Source of the DNA: Synchiropus splendidus
Taxonomy: Eukaryota; Chordata; Actinopteri; Syngnathiformes; Callionymidae
Assembly (NCBI RefSeq): GCF_027744825.2
Contig: NC_071350.1
Coordinates: 62,001 to 126,000 of the forward strand
Direction: 5' to 3'
DNA length: 64,000 nucleotides
Shown: positions 37,901 to 52,226 of the stretch, piece by piece
How the letters are laid out: each line of letters begins with the position of its first letter
Numbering within the stretch: position 1 is the first letter of the stretch
Notes under the pieces: model-generated
Databases searched by the model: none
What the model saw: the letters and a program-made list of their open reading frames with translations, nothing else
Told to the model about the DNA's origin: nothing
Position numbers and translations under genes: made by a program

Positions 37901-39066
37901 TGTGCCATAACTTTTCAGGGAAGCTTCAGAACATGAAATTTTAACCTCCCACTATAGCAGAAAGGGTCTTTCTAGTAGTTGCACATCAAATCTAAACTGT
38001 CTGAAGTGTTTTTCCAAAGTTATCAACACTTTTATGTTTGGCGTTCCGAAACCCACCTTATCTCAGGCTGAAAAGCGTTTTTGTGCATTGTGCCATAACT
38101 TTTCAGGGAAGCTTCAGAACATGAAATTTTAACCTCCCACTATAGCAGAAAGGGTCTTTCTAGTAGGTGCACATCAAGTCTAAGCTGTCTGAAGTGTTTT
38201 TCGAAAGTTATCAACACTTTTATGTTTGGCGTTCCGAAACCCACCTTATCTCAGGCTGAAAAGCGTTTTTGTGCATTGTGCCATAACTTTTCAGGGAAGC
38301 TTCAGAACATGAAATTTTAACCTCCCACTATAGCAGAAAGGGTCTTTCTAGTAGTTGCACATCAAATCTAAGCTGTCTGAAGTGTTTTTCCAAAGTTATC
38401 AACACTTTTATGTTTGGCGTTCCGAAACCCACCTTATCTCAGGCTGAAAAGCGTTTTTACGCATTGTGCCATAACTTTTCAGGGAAGCTTCAGAACATGA
38501 AATTTTAACCTCCCACTATAGCAGAAAGGGTCTATCTAGTAGTTGCACATCAAATCTAAGCTGTCTGAAGTGTTTTTCCAAAGTTATCAACACTTTTATG
38601 TTTGGCGTTCCGAAACCCACCTTATCTCAGGCTGAAAAGCGTTTTTACGCATTGTGCCATAACTTTTCAGGGAAGCTTCAGAACATGAAATTTTAACCTC
38701 CCACTATAGCAGAAAGGGTCTTTCTAGTAGGTGCACATCAAATCTAAGCTCTCTGAAGTGTTTTTCGAAAGTTATCAACACTTTTATGTTTGGCGTTCCG
38801 AAACCCACCTTATCTCAGGCTGAAAAGCGTTTTTGTGCATTGTGCCATAACTTTTCAGGAAAGCTTCAGAACAAGAAATTTTAACCTCCCACTATAGCAG
38901 AAAGGGTCTTTCTAGTAGTTGCACATCAAATCTAAACTGTCTGAAGTGTTTTTCCAAAGTTATTAACACTTTTATGTTTGGCGTTCCGAAACCCACCTTA
39001 TCTCAGGCTGAAAAGCGTTTTTGTGCATTGTGCCATAACTTTTCAGGGAAGCTTCAGAACATGAAA
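34971..39066 (+). repeat. Cassette-rich segment, monomers 187-208
   Basis: The order is 1 6 3 4 x 3 4 7 1 2 4 5 1 6 3 4 7 1 6 6 3 4. The 1-6-3-4 cassette, with ACAAGAAA in its type 3, appears at 34971-35722 and 37187-37938, and with a doubled type 6 at 38127-39066. Monomers 188 and 200 share ACTATATCAG. Monomer 196 is the deleted repeat. Monomer 191 is type 5 with G77. The local density of cassette copies suggests repeated short-range duplication here. Confidence 0.88.
36663..36810 (+). repeat. Truncated type 2 monomer (148 bp)
   Basis: Monomer 196 begins as a normal type 2 (T41 G58 A77) but is 40 bp short. A net 3 bp are lost near 36754 (CACTCTGTTT in place of CACTTTTATGTTT). One G is lost near 36786 (CTCAGCTG). 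A 36-bp gap follows AAAAGC at 36796, removing monomer positions 139-174 or an equivalent register. Both edges of the large gap carry AAAGC in the intact monomer, so it looks like a microhomology deletion. The next repeat starts at 36811 with TTTTAAACTCCC. It is the only shortened monomer in the window. Confidence 0.95.
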
Positions 39067-42000
39067 TTTTAACCTCCCACTATAGCAGAAAGGGTCTTTC
39101 TAGTAGTTGCACATCAAATCTAAACTGTCTGAAGTGTTTTTCCAAAGTTATCAACACTTTTATGTTTGGCGTTCCGAAACCCACCTTATCTCAGGCTGAA
39201 AAGCGTTTTTACGCATTGTGCCATAACTTTTCAGGGAAGCTTCAGAACATGAAATTTTAACCTCCCACTATAGCAGAAAGGGTCTTTCTAGTAGGTGCAC
39301 ATCAAATCTAAGCTCTCTGAAGTGTTTTTCGAAAGTTATCAACACTTTTATGTTTGGCGTTCCGAAACCCACCTTATCTCAGGCTGAAAAGCGTTTTTGT
39401 GCATTGTGCCATAACTTTTCAGGGAAGCTTCAGAACATGAAATTTTAACCTCCCACGATAGCAGAAAGGGTCTTTCTAGTAGTTGCACATCAAATCTAAA
39501 CTGTCTGAAGTGTTTTTCCAAAGTTATTAACACTTTTATGTTTGGCGTTCCGAAACCCACCTTATCTCAGGCTGAAAAGCGTTTTTGTGCATTGTGCCAT
39601 AACTTTTCAGGGAAGCTTCAGAACATGAAATTTTAACCTCCCACTATAGCAGAAAGGGTCTTTCTAGTAGTTGCACATCAAATCTAAACTGTCTGAAGTG
39701 TTTTTCCAAAGTTATCAACACTTTTATGTTTGGCGTTCCGAAACCCACCTTATCTCAGGCTGAAAAGCGTTTTTGTGCATTGTGCCATAACTTTTCAGGG
39801 AAGCTTCAGAACATGAAATTTTAACCTCCCACTATAGCAGAAAGGGTCTTTCTAGTAGTTGCACATCAAATCTAAGCTGTCTGAAGTGTTTTTCAAAAGT
39901 TATCAACACGTTTATGTTTGGCGTTCCGAAACCCACCTTATCTCAGGCTGAAAAGCGTTTTTGTGCATTGTGCCATAACTTTTCAGGAAAGCTTCAGAAC
40001 ATGAAATTTTAACCTCCCACTATAGCAGAAAGGGTCTTTCTAGTAGTTGCACATCAAATCTAAACTGTCTGAAGTGTTTTTCCAAAGTTATCAACACTTT
40101 TATGTTTGGCGTTCCGAAACCCACCTTATCTCAGGATTAAAAGCGTTTTTACGCATTGTGCCATAACTTTTCAGGGAAGCTTCAGAACATGAAATTTTAA
40201 CCTCCCACTATAGCAGAAAGGGTCTTTCTAGTAGGTGCACATCAAATCTAAGCTCTCTGAAGTGTTTTTTGAAAGTTATCAACACTTTTATGTTTGGCGT
40301 TCCGAAACCCACCTTATCTCAGGCTGAAAAGCGTTTTTGTGCATTGTGCCATAACTTTTCAGGAAAGCTTCAGAACATGAAATTTTAACCTCCCACTATA
40401 GCAGAAAGGGTCTTTCTAGTAGTTGCACATCAAATCTAAACTGTCTGAAGTGTTTTTCCAAAGTTATCAACACTTTTATGTTTGGCGTTCCGAAACCCAC
40501 CTTATCTCAGGCTGAAAAGCGTTTTTACGCATTGTGCCATAACTTTTCAGGGAAGCTTCAGAACATGAAATTTTAACCTCCCACTATAGCAGAAAGGGTC
40601 TTTCTAGTAGGTGCACATCAAATCTAAGCTGTCTGAAGTGTTTTTCAAAAGTTATTAACACTTTTATGTTTGGCGTTCCGAAACCCACCTTATCTCAGGC
40701 TGAAAAGCGTTTTTGTGCATTGTGCCATAACTTTTCAGGAAAGCTTCAGAACATGAAATTTTAACCTCCCACTATAGCAGAAAGGGTCTTTCTAGTAGTT
40801 GCACATCAAATCTAAGCTGTCTGAAGTGTTTTTCAAAAGTTATCAACACTTTTATGTTTGGCGTTCCGAAACCCACCTTATCTCAGGCTGAAAAGCGTTT
40901 TTGTGCATTGTGCCATAACTTTTCAGGAAAGCTTCAGAACATGAAATTTTAACCTCCCACTATAGCAGAAAGGGTCTTTCTAGTAGGTGCACATCAAATC
41001 TAAGCTCTCTGAAGTGTTTTTCGAAAGTTATCAACACTTTTATGTTTGGCGTTCCGAAACCCACCTTATCTCAGGCTGAAAAGCGTTTTTGTGCATTGTG
41101 CCATAACTTTTCAGGGAAGCTTCAGAACATGAAATTTTAACCTCCCACTATAGCAGAAAGGGTCTTTCTAGTAGTTGCACATCAAATCTAAACTGTCTGA
41201 AGTGTTTTTCCAAAGTTATTAACACTTTTATGTTTGGCGTTCCGAAACCCACCTTATCTCAGGCTGAAAAGCGTTTTTGTGCATTGTGCCATAACTTTTC
41301 AGGGAAGCTTCAGAACATGAAATTTTAACCTCCCACTATAGCAGAAAGGGTCTTTCTAGTAGTTGCACATCAAATCTAAACTGTCTGAAGTGTTTTTCCA
41401 AAGTTATCAACACTTTTATGTTTGGCGTTCCGAAACCCACCTTATCTCAGGCTGAAAAGCGTTTTTACGCATTGTGCCATAACTTTTCAGGGAAGCTTCA
41501 GAACATGAAATTTTAACCTCCCACTATAGCAGAAAGGGTCTTTCTAGTAGTTGCACATCAAATCTAAGCTCTCTGAAGTGTTTTTTGAAAGTTATCAACA
41601 CTTTTATGTTTGGCGTTCCGAAACCCACCTTATCTCAGGCTGAAAAGCGTTTTTGTGCATTGTGCCATAACTTTTCAGGAAAGCTTCAGAACATGAAATT
41701 TTAACCTCCCACTATAGCAGAAAGGGTCTTTCTAGTAGTTGCACATCAAATCTAAACTGTCTGAAGTGTTTTTCCAAAGTTATCAACACTTTTATGTTTG
41801 GCGTTCCGAAACCCACCTTATCTCAGGCTGAAAAGCGTTTTTACGCATTGTGCCATAACTTTTCAGGGAAGCTTCAGAACATGAAATTTTAACCTCCCAC
41901 TATAGCAGAAAGGGTCTTTCTAGTAGGTGCACATCAAATCTAAGCTGTCTGAAGTGTTTTTCAAAAGTTATCAACACTTTTATGTTTGGCGTTCCGAAAC

Positions 42001-42638
42001 CCACCTTATCTCAGGCTGAAAAGCGTTTTTGTGCATTGTGCCATAACTTTTCAGGAAAGCTTCAGAACATGAAATTTTAACCTCCCACTATAGCAGAAAG
42101 GGTCTTTCTAGTAGTTGCACATCAAATCTAAGCTGTCTGAAGTGTTTTTCAAAAGTTATCAACACTTTTATGTTTGGCGTTCCGAAACCCACCTTATCTC
42201 AGGCTGAAAAGCGTTTTTGTGCATTGTGCCATAACTTTTCAGGAAAGCTTCAGAACATGAAATTTTAACCTCCCACTATAGCAGAAAGGGTCTTTCTAGT
42301 TGGTGCACATCAAATCTAAGCTCTCTGAAGTGTTTTTCGAAAGTTATCAACACTTTTATGTTTGGCGTTCCGAAACCCACCTTATCTCAGGCTGAAAAGC
42401 GTTTTTGTGCATTGTGCCATAACTTTTCAGGGAAGCTTCAGAACATGAAATTTTAACCTCCCACTATAGCAGAAAGGGTCTTTCTAGTAGTTGCACATCA
42501 AATCTAAACTGTCTGAAGTGTTTTTCCAAAGTTATCAACACTTTTATGTTTGGCGTTCCGAAACCCACCTTATCTCAGGCTGAAAAGCGTTTTTACGCAT
42601 TGTGCCATAACTTTTCAGGGAAGCTTCAGAACATGAAA
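39067..42638 (+). repeat. 23-monomer block, copy 3 (19 monomers)
   Basis: Monomers 209-227 read 5 3 4 7 2 5 3 5 8 2 3 4 5 3 5 8 2 3 5. The first 18 match the order of monomers 166-183 type for type, but the private marks differ: CCACGATAGC in 211 instead of CCAAGATAGC, CACGTTTATG in 213, CAGGATTA in 214. This is therefore an older relative of the two copies at 26699-34970 rather than a fresh duplicate. Monomer 222 is a C76T type 3 that has acquired T41. Confidence 0.88.
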
Positions 42639-45600
42639 TTTTAACCTCCCACTATAGCAGAAAGGGTCTTTCTAGTAGGTGCACTTCAAATCTAAGCTGT
42701 CTGAAGTGTTTTTCGAAAGTTATCAACACTTTTATGTTTGGCGTTCCGAAACCCACCTTATCTCAGGCTGAAAAGCGTTTTTGTGCATTGTGCCATAACT
42801 TTTCAGGGAAGCTTCAGAACATGAAATTTTAACCTCCCACTATAGCAGAAAGGGTCTTTCTAGTAGTTGCACATCAAATCTAAACTGTCTGAAGTGTTTT
42901 TCCAAAGTTATTAACACTTTTATGTTTGGCGTTCCGAAACCCACCTTATCTCAGGCTGAAAAGCGTTTTTGTGCATTGTGCCATAACTTTTCAGGGAAGC
43001 TTCAGAACATGAAATTTTAACCTCCCACTATAGCAGAAAGGGTCTTTCTAGTAGTTGCACATCAAATCTAAACTGTCTGAAGTGTTTTTCCAAAGTTATC
43101 AACACTTTTATGTTTGGCGTTCCGAAACCCACCTTATCTCAGGCTGAAAAGCGTTTTTACGCATTGTGCCATAACTTTTCAGGGAAGCTTCAGAACATGA
43201 AATTTTAACCTCCCACTATAGCAGAAAGGGTCTTTCTAGTAGGTGCACATCAAATCTAAGCTGTCTGAAGTGTTTTTCGAAAGTTATCAACACTTTTATG
43301 TTTGGCGTTCCGAAACCCACCTTATCTGAGGCTGAAAAGCGTTTTTGTGCATTGTGCCATAACTTTTCAGGGAAGCTTCAGAACATGAAATTTTAACCTC
43401 CCACTATAGCAGAAAGGGTCTTTCTAGTAGTTGCACATCAAATCTAAACTGTCTGAAGTGTTTTTCAAAAGTTATCAACACTTTTATGTTTGGCGTTCCG
43501 AAACCCACCTTATCTCAGGCTGAAAAGCGTTTTTGTGCATTGTGCCATAACTTTTCAGGAAAGCTTCAGAACATGAAATTTTAACCTCCCACTATAGCAG
43601 AAAGGGTCTTTCTAGTAGTTGCACATCAAATCTAAACTGTCTGAAGTGTTTTTCCAAAGTTATCAACACTTTTATGTTTGGCCTTCCGAAACCCACCTTA
43701 TCTCAGGCTGAAAAGCGTTTTTACGCATTGTGCCATAACTTTTCAGGGAAGCTTCAGAACATGAAATTTTAACCTCCCACTATAGCAGAAAGGGTCTTTC
43801 TAGTAGTTGCACATCAAATCTAAACTGTCTGAAGTGTTTTTCCAAAGTTATCAACACTTTTATGTTTGGCGTTCCGAAACCCACCTTATCTCAGGCTGAA
43901 AAGCGTTTTTACGCATTGTGCCATAACTTTTCAGGGAAGCTTCAGAACATGAAATTTTAACCTCCCACTATAGCAGAAAGGGTCTTTCTAGTAGGTGCAC
44001 ATCAAATCTAAGCTGTCTGAAGTGTTTTTCGAAAGTTATCAACACTTTTATGTTTGGCGTTCCGAAACCCACCTTATCTCAGGCTGAAAAGCGTTTTTGT
44101 GCATTGTGCCATAACTTTTCAGGGAAGCTTCAGAACATGAAATTTTAACCTCCCACTATAGCAGAAAGGGTCTTTCTAGTAGTTGCACATCAAATCTAAG
44201 CTGTCTGAAGTGTTTTTCAAAAGTTATCAACACTTTTATGTTTGGCGTTCCGAAACCCACCTTATCTCAGGCTGAAAAGCGTTTTTGTGCATTGTGCCAT
44301 AACTTTTCAGGAAAGCTTCAGAACATGAAATTTTAACCTCCCACTATAGCAGAAAGGGTCTTTCTAGTAGGTGCACATCAAATCTAAGCTCTCTGAAGTG
44401 TTTTTCGAAAGTTATCAACACTTTTATGTTTGGCGTTCCGAAACCCACCTTATCTCAGGCTGAAAAGCGTTTTTGTGCATTGTGCCATAACTTTTCAGGG
44501 AAGCTTCAGAACATGAAATTTTAACCTCCCACTATAGCAGAAAGGGTCTTTCTAGTAGTTGCACATCAAATCTAAACTGTCTGAAGTGTTTTTCCAAAGT
44601 TATCAACACTTTTATGTTTGGCGTTCCGAAACCCACCTTATCTCAGGCTGAAAAGCGTTTTTACGCATTGTGCCATAACTTTTCAGGGAAGCTTCAGAAC
44701 ATGAAATTTTAACCTCCCACTATAGCAGAAAGGGTCTTTCTAGTAGGTGCACATCAAATCTAAGCTGTCTGAAGTGTTTTTCGAAAGTTATCAACACTTT
44801 TATGTTTGGCGTTCCGAAACCCACCTTATCTCAGGCTGAAAAGCGTTTTTGTGCATTGTGCCATAACTTTTCAGGGAAGCTTCAGAACATGAAATTTTAA
44901 CCTCCCACTATAGCAGAAAGGGTCTTTCTAGTAGTTGCACATCAAATCTAAACTGTCTGAAGTGTTTTTCCAAAGTTATTAACACTTTTATGTTTGGCGT
45001 TCCGAAACCCACCTTATCTCAGGCTGAAAAGCGTTTTTGTGCATTGTGCCATAACTTTTCAGGGAAGCTTCAGAACATGAAATTTTAACCTCCCACTATA
45101 GCAGAAAGGGTCTTTCTAGTAGTTGCACATCAAATCTAAACTGTCTGAAGTGTTTTTCCAAAGTTATCAACACTTTTATGTTTGGCGTTCCGAAACCCAC
45201 CTTATCTCAGGCTGAAAAGCGTTTTTGTGCATTGTGCCATAACTTTTCAGGGAAGCTTCAGAACATGAAATTTTAACCTCCCACTATAGCAGAAAGGGTC
45301 TTTCTAGTAGTTGCACATCAAATCTAAACTGTCTGAAGTGTTTTTCGAAAGTTATCAACACTTTTATGTTTGGCGTTCCGAAACCCACCTTATCTCAGGC
45401 TGAAAAGCGTTTTTACGCATTGTGCCATAACTTTTCAGGGAAGCTTCAGAACATGAAATTTTAACCTCCCACTATAGCAGAAAGGGTCTTTCTAGTAGGT
45501 GCACATCAAATCTAAGCTCTCTGAAGTGTTTTTCGAAAGTTATCAACACTTTTATGTTTGGCGTTCCGAAACCCACCTTATCTCAGGCTGAAAAGCGTTT

Positions 45601-48278
45601 TTGTGCATTGTGCCATAACTTTTCAGGGAAGCTTCAGAACATGAAATTTTAACCTCCCACTATAGCAGAAAGGGTCTTTCTAGTAGTTGCACATCAAATC
45701 TAAACTGTCTGAAGTGTTTTTCCAAAGTTATTAACACTTTTATGTTTGGCGTTCCGAAACCCACCTTATCTCAGGCTGAAAAGCGTTTTTGTGCATTGTG
45801 CCATAACTTTTCAGGGAAGCTTCAGAACATGAAATTTTAACCTCCCACTATAGCAGAAAGGGTCTTTCTAGTAGTTGCACATCAAATCTAAACTGTCTGA
45901 AGTGTTTTTCCAAAGTTATCAACACTTTTATGTTTGGCGTTCCGAAACCCACCTTATCTCAGGCTGAAAAGCGTTTTTGTGCATTGTGCCATAACTTTTC
46001 AGGGAAGCTTCAGAACATGAAATTTTAACCTCCCACTATAGCAGAAAGGGTCTTACTAGTAGTTGCACATCAAATCTAAGCTGTCTGAAGTGTTTTTCAA
46101 AAGTTATCAACACTTTTATGTTTGGCGTTCCGAAACCCACCTTATCTCAGGCTGAAAAGCGTTTTTGTGCATTGTGCCATAACTTTTCAGGAAAGCTTCA
46201 GAACATGAAATTTTAACCTCCCACTATAGCAGAAAGGGTCTTTCTAGTAGGTGCACATCAAATCTAAGCTCTCTGAAGTGTTTTTCGAAAGTTATCAACA
46301 CTTTTATGTTTGGCGTTCCGAAACCCACCTTATCTCAGGCTGAAAAGCGTTTTTGTGCATTGTGCCATAACTTTTCAGGGAAGCTTCAGAACATGAAATT
46401 TTAACCTCCCACTATAGCAGAAAGGGTCTTTCTAGTAGTTGCACATCAAATCTAAACTGTCTGAAGTGTTTTTCCAAAGTTATTAACACTTTTATGTTTG
46501 GCGTTCCGAAACCCACCTTATCTCAGGCTGAAAAGCGTTTTTGTGCATTGTGCCATAACTTTTCAGGGAAGCTTCAGAACATGAAATTTTAACCTCCCAC
46601 TATAGCAGAAAGGGTCTTTCTAGTAGTTGCACATCAAATCTAAACTGTCTGAAGTGTTTTTCCAAAGTTATCAACACTTTTATGTTTGGCGTTCCGAAAC
46701 CCACCTTATCTCAGGCTGAAAAGCGTTTTTACGCATTGTGCCATAACTTTTCAGGGAAGCTTCAGAACATGAAATTTTAACCTCCCACTATAGCAGAAAG
46801 GGTCTTTCTAGTAGGTGCACATCAAATCTAAGCTGTCTGAAGTGTTTTTCGAAAGTTATCAACACTTTTATGTTTGGCGTTCCGAAACCCACCTTATCTC
46901 AGGCTGAAAAGCGTTTTTGTGCATTGTGCCATAACTTTTCAGGGAAGCTTCAGAACATGAAATTTTAACCTCCCACTATAGCAGAAAGGGTCTTTCTAGT
47001 AGTTGCACATCAAATCTAAACTGTCTGAAGTGTTTTTCCAAAGTTATTAACACTTTTATGTTTGGCGTTCCGAAACCCACCTTATCTCAGGCTGAAAAGC
47101 GTTTTTGTGCATTGTGCCATAACTTTTCAGGGAAGCTTCAGAACATGAAATTTTAACCTCCCACTATAGCAGAAAGGGTCTTTCTAGTAGTTGCACATCA
47201 AATCTAAACTGTCTGAAGTGTTTTTCCAAAGTTATCAACACTTTTATGTTTGGCGTTCCGAAACCCACCTTATCTCAGGCTGAAAAGCGTTTTTACGCAT
47301 TGTGCCATAACTTTTCAGGGAAGCTTCAGAACATGAAATTTTAACCTCCCACTATAGCAGAAAGGGTCTTTCTAGTAGGTGCACATCAAATCTAAGCTGT
47401 CTGAAGTGTTTTTCGAAAGTTATCAACACTTTTATGTTTGGCGTTCCGAAACCCACCTTATCTCAGGCTGAAAAGCGTTTTTGTGCATTGTGCCATAACT
47501 TTTCAGGGAAGCTTCAGAACATGAAATTTTAACCTCCCACTATAGCAGAAAGGGTCTTTCTAGTAGTTGCACATCAAATCTAAGCTGTCTGAAGTGTTTT
47601 TCAAAAGTTATCAACACTTTTATGTTTGGCGTTCCGAAACCCACCTTATCTCAGGCTGAAAAGCGTTTTTGTGCATTGTGCCATAACTTTTCAGGAAAGC
47701 TTCAGAACATGAAATTTTAACCTCCCACTATAGCAGAAAGGGTCTTTCTAGTAGGTGCACATCAAATCTAAGCTCTCTGAAGTGTTTTTCGAAAGTTATC
47801 AACACTTTTATGTTTGGCGTTCCGAAACCCACCTTATCTCAGGCTGAAAAGCGTTTTTGTGCATTGTGCCATAACTTTTCAGGGAAGCTTCAGAACATGA
47901 AATTTTAACCTCCCACTATAGCAGAAAGGGTCTTTCTAGTAGTTGCACATCAAATCTAAACTGTCTGAAGTGTTTTTCCAAAGTTATCAACACTTTTATG
48001 TTTGGCGTTCCGAAACCCACCTTATCTCAGGCTGAAAAGCGTTTTTACGCATTGTGCCATAACTTTTCAGGGAAGCTTCAGAACATGAAATTTTAACCTC
48101 CCACTATAGCAGAAAGGGTCTTTCTAGTAGGTGCACATCAAATCTAAGCTGTCTGAAGTGTTTTTCGAAAGTTATCAACACTTTTATGTTTGGCGTTCCG
48201 AAACCCACCTTATCTCAGGCTGAAAAGCGTTTTTGTGCATTGTGCCATAACTTTTCAGGGAAGCTTCAGAACATGAAA
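42639..48278 (+). repeat. Type 6/8-free segment, monomers 228-257
   Basis: The order is 1 4 5 1 x 5 5 1 2 3 5 1 4 7 x 3 4 7 2 3 4 5 1 4 5 1 2 3 5 1. The run 5 1 2 3 5 1 recurs at 43767-44894, 47151-48278 and 49595-50722, and the eight-monomer run 1 4 5 1 2 3 5 1 occurs at 46775-48278 and 49219-50722 (13-monomer, 2444-bp offset). Monomer 232 is a hybrid (A58 with A77 and A170). Monomer 242 is type 5 with G77, like monomer 191. No type 6 or type 8 monomers occur until 59747. Confidence 0.87.
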
Positions 48279-51200
48279 TTTTAACCTCCCACTATAGCAG
48301 AAAGGGTCTTTCTAGTAGTTGCACATCAAATCTAAACTGTCTGAAGTGTTTTTCCAAAGTTATCAACACTTTTATGTTTGGCGTTCCGAAACCCACCTTA
48401 TCTCAGGCTGAAAAGCGTTTTTGTGCATTGTGCCATAACTTTTCAGGGAAGCTTCAGAACATGAAATTTTAACCTCCCACTATAGCAGAAAGGGTCTTTC
48501 TAGTAGTTGCACATCAAATCTAAACTGTCTGAAGTGTTTTTCCAAAGTTATCAACACTTTTATGTTTGGCGTTCCGAAACCCACCTTATCTCAGGCTGAA
48601 AAGCGTTTTTACACATTGTGCCATAACTTTTCAGGGAAGCTTCAGAACATGAAATTTTAACCTCCCACTATAGCAGAAAGGGTCTTTCTAGTAGGTGCAC
48701 ATCAAATCTAAGCTCTCTGAAGTGTTTTTCGAAAGTTATCAACACTTTTATGTTTGGCGTTCCGAAACCCACCTTATCTCAGGCTGAAAAGCGTTTTTGT
48801 GCATTGTGCCATAACTTTTCAGGGAAGCTTCAGAACATGAAATTTTAACCTCCCACTATAGCAGAAAGGGTCTTTCTAGTAGTTGCACATCAAATCTAAA
48901 CTGTCTGAAGTGTTTTTCCAAAGTTATTAACACTTTTATGTTTGGCGTTCCGAAACCCACCTTATCTCAGGCTGAAAAGCGTTTTTGTGCATTGTGCCAT
49001 AACTTTTCAGGGAAGCTTCAGAACATGAAATTTTAACCTCCCACTATAGCAGAAAGGGTCTTTCTAGTAGTTGCACATCAAATCTAAACTGTCTGAAGTG
49101 TTTTTCCAAAGTTATCAACACTTTTATGTTTGGCGTTCCGAAACCCACCTTATCTCAGGCTGAAAAGCGTTTTTACGCATTGTGCCATAACTTTTCAGGG
49201 AAGCTTCAGAACATGAAATTTTAACCTCCCACTATAGCAGAAAGGGTCTTTCTAGTAGGTGCACATCAAATCTAAGCTGTCTGAAGTGTTTTTCGAAAGT
49301 TATCAACACTTTTATGTTTGGCGTTCCGAAACCCACCTTATCTCAGGCTGAAAAGCGTTTTTGTGCATTGTGCCATAACTTTTCAGGGAAGCTTCAGAAC
49401 ATGAAATTTTAACCTCCCACTATAGCAGAAAGGGTCTTTCTAGTAGTTGCACATCAAATCTAAACTGTCTGAAGTGTTTTTCCAAAGTTATTAACACTTT
49501 TATGTTTGGCGTTCCGAAACCCACCTTATCTCAGGCTGAAAAGCGTTTTTGTGCATTGTGCCATAACTTTTCAGGGAAGCTTCAGAACATGAAATTTTAA
49601 CCTCCCACTATAGCAGAAAGGGTCTTTCTAGTAGTTGCACATCAAATCTAAACTGTCTGAAGTGTTTTTCCAAAGTTATCAACACTTTTATGTTTGGCGT
49701 TCCGAAACCCACCTTATCTCAGGCTGAAAAGCGTTTTTACGCATTGTGCCATAACTTTTCAGGGAAGCTTCAGAACATGAAATTTTAACCTCCCACTATA
49801 GCAGAAAGGGTCTTTCTAGTAGGTGCACATCAAATCTAAGCTGTCTGAAGTGTTTTTCGAAAGTTATCAACACTTTTATGTTTGGCGTTCCGAAACCCAC
49901 CTTATCTCAGGCTGAAAAGCGTTTTTGTGCATTGTGCCATAACTTTTCAGGGAAGCTTCAGAACATGAAATTTTAACCTCCCACTATAGCAGAAAGGGTC
50001 TTTCTAGTAGTTGCACATCAAATCTAAGCTGTCTGAAGTGTTTTTCAAAAGTTATCAACACTTTTATGTTTGGCGTTCCGAAACCCACCTTATCTCAGGC
50101 TGAAAAGCGTTTTTGTGCATTGTGCCATAACTTTTCAGGAAAGCTTCAGAACATGAAATTTTAACCTCCCACTATAGCAGAAAGGGTCTTTCTAGTAGGT
50201 GCACATCAAATCTAAGCTCTCTGAAGTGTTTTTCGAAAGTTATCAACACTTTTATGTTTGGCGTTCCGAAACCCACCTTATCTCAGGCTGAAAAGCGTTT
50301 TTGTGCATTGTGCCATAACTTTTCAGGGAAGCTTCAGAACATGAAATTTTAACCTCCCACTATAGCAGAAAGGGTCTTTCTAGTAGTTGCACATCAAATC
50401 TAAACTGTCTGAAGTGTTTTTCCAAAGTTATCAACATTTTTATGTTTGGCGTTCCGAAACCCACCTTATCTCAGGCTGAAAAGCGTTTTTACGCATTGTG
50501 CCATAACTTTTCAGGGAAGCTTCAGAACATGAAATTTTAACCTCCCACTATAGCAGAAAGGGTCTTTCTAGTAGGTGCACATCAAATCTAAGCTGTCTGA
50601 AGTGTTTTTCGAAAGTTATCAACACTTTTATGTTTGGCGTTCCGAAACCCACCTTATCTCAGGCTGAAAAGCGTTTTTGTGCATTGTGCCATAACTTTTC
50701 AGGGAAGCTTCAGAACATGAAATTTTAACCTCCCACTATAGCAGAAAGGGTCTTTCTAGTAGTTGCACATCAAATCTAAACTGTCTGAAGTATTTTTCCA
50801 AAGTTATTAACACTTTTATGTTTGGCGTTCCGAAACCCACCTTATCTCAGGCTGAAAAGCGTTTTTGTGCATTGTGCCATAACTTTTCAGGGAAGCTTCA
50901 GAACATGAAATTTTAACCTCCCACTATAGCAGAAAGGGTCTTTCTAGTAGTTGCACATCAAATCTAAACTGTCTGAAGTGTTTTTCCAAAGTTATTAACA
51001 CTTTTATGTTTGGCGTTCCGAAACCCACCTTATCTCAGGCTGAAAAGCGTTTTTGTGCATTGTGCCATAACTTTTCAGGGAAGCTTCAGAACATGAAATT
51101 TTAAGCTCCCACTATAGCAGAAAGGGTCTTTCTAGTAGTTGCACATCAAATCTAAACTGTCTGAAGTGTTTTTCCAAAGTTATCAACACTTTTATGTTTG

Positions 51201-52226
51201 GCGTTCCGAAACCCACCTTATCTCAGGCTGAAAAGCGTTTTTGTGCATTGTGCCATAACTTTTCAGGGAAGCTTCAGAACATGACATTTTAACCTCCCAC
51301 TATAGCAGAAAGGGTCTTTCTAGTAGTTGCACATCAAATCTAAACTGTCTGAAGTGTTTTTCCAAAGTTATCAACACTTTTATGTTTGGCGTTCAGAAAC
51401 CCACCTTATCTCAGGCTGAAAAGCGTTTTTACGCATTGTGCCATAACTTTTCAGGGAAGCTTCAGAACATGAAATTTTAACCTCCCACTATAGCAGAAAG
51501 GGTCTTTCTAGTAGGTGCACATCAAATCTAAGCTCTCTGAAGTGTTTTTCGAAAGTTATCAACACTTTTATGTTTGGCGTTCCGAAACCCACCTTATCTC
51601 AGGCTGAAAAGCGTTTTTGTGCATTGTGCCATAACTTTTCAGGGAAGCTTCAGAACATGAAATTTTAACCTCCCACTATAGCAGAAAGGGTCTTTCTAGT
51701 AGTTGCACATCAAATCTAAACTGTCTGAAGTGTTTTTCCAAAGTTATTAACACTTTTATGTTTGGCGTTCCGAAACCCACCTTATCTCAGGCTGAAAAGC
51801 GTTTTTGTGCATTGTGCCATAACTTTTCAGGGAAGCTTCAGAACATGAAATTTTAACCTCCCACTATAGCAGAAAGGGTCTTTCTAGTAGTTGCACATCA
51901 AATCTAAACTGTCTGAAGTGTTTTTCCAAAGTTATCAACACTTTTATGTTTGGCGTTCCGAAACCCACCTTATCTCAGGCTGAAAAGCGTTTTTACGCAT
52001 TGTGCCATAACTTTTCAGGGAAGCTTCAGAACATGAAATTTTAACCTCCCACTATAGCAGAAAGGGTCTTTCTAGTAGGTGCACATCAAATCTAAGCTGT
52101 CTGAAGTGTTTTTCGAAAGTTATCAACACTTTTATGTTTGGCGTTCCGAAACCCACCTTATCTCAGGCTGAAAAGCGTTTTTGTGCATTGTGCCATAACT
52201 TTTCAGGGAAGCTTCAGAACATGAAA
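48279..52226 (+). repeat. Right block, copy 1 (21 monomers)
   Basis: Monomers 258-278 read 7 5 3 4 5 1 4 5 1 2 3 5 1 4 4 7 5 3 4 5 1. Monomer 259 carries TTTTTACACATT instead of TTTTTACGCATT, a CpG-to-CpA change. Monomer 273 starts TTTTAAGCTCCC and ends ACATGACA. Monomer 274 has GTTCAGAAAC. All three marks recur 26 or 27 monomers later in the same order. Confidence 0.92.
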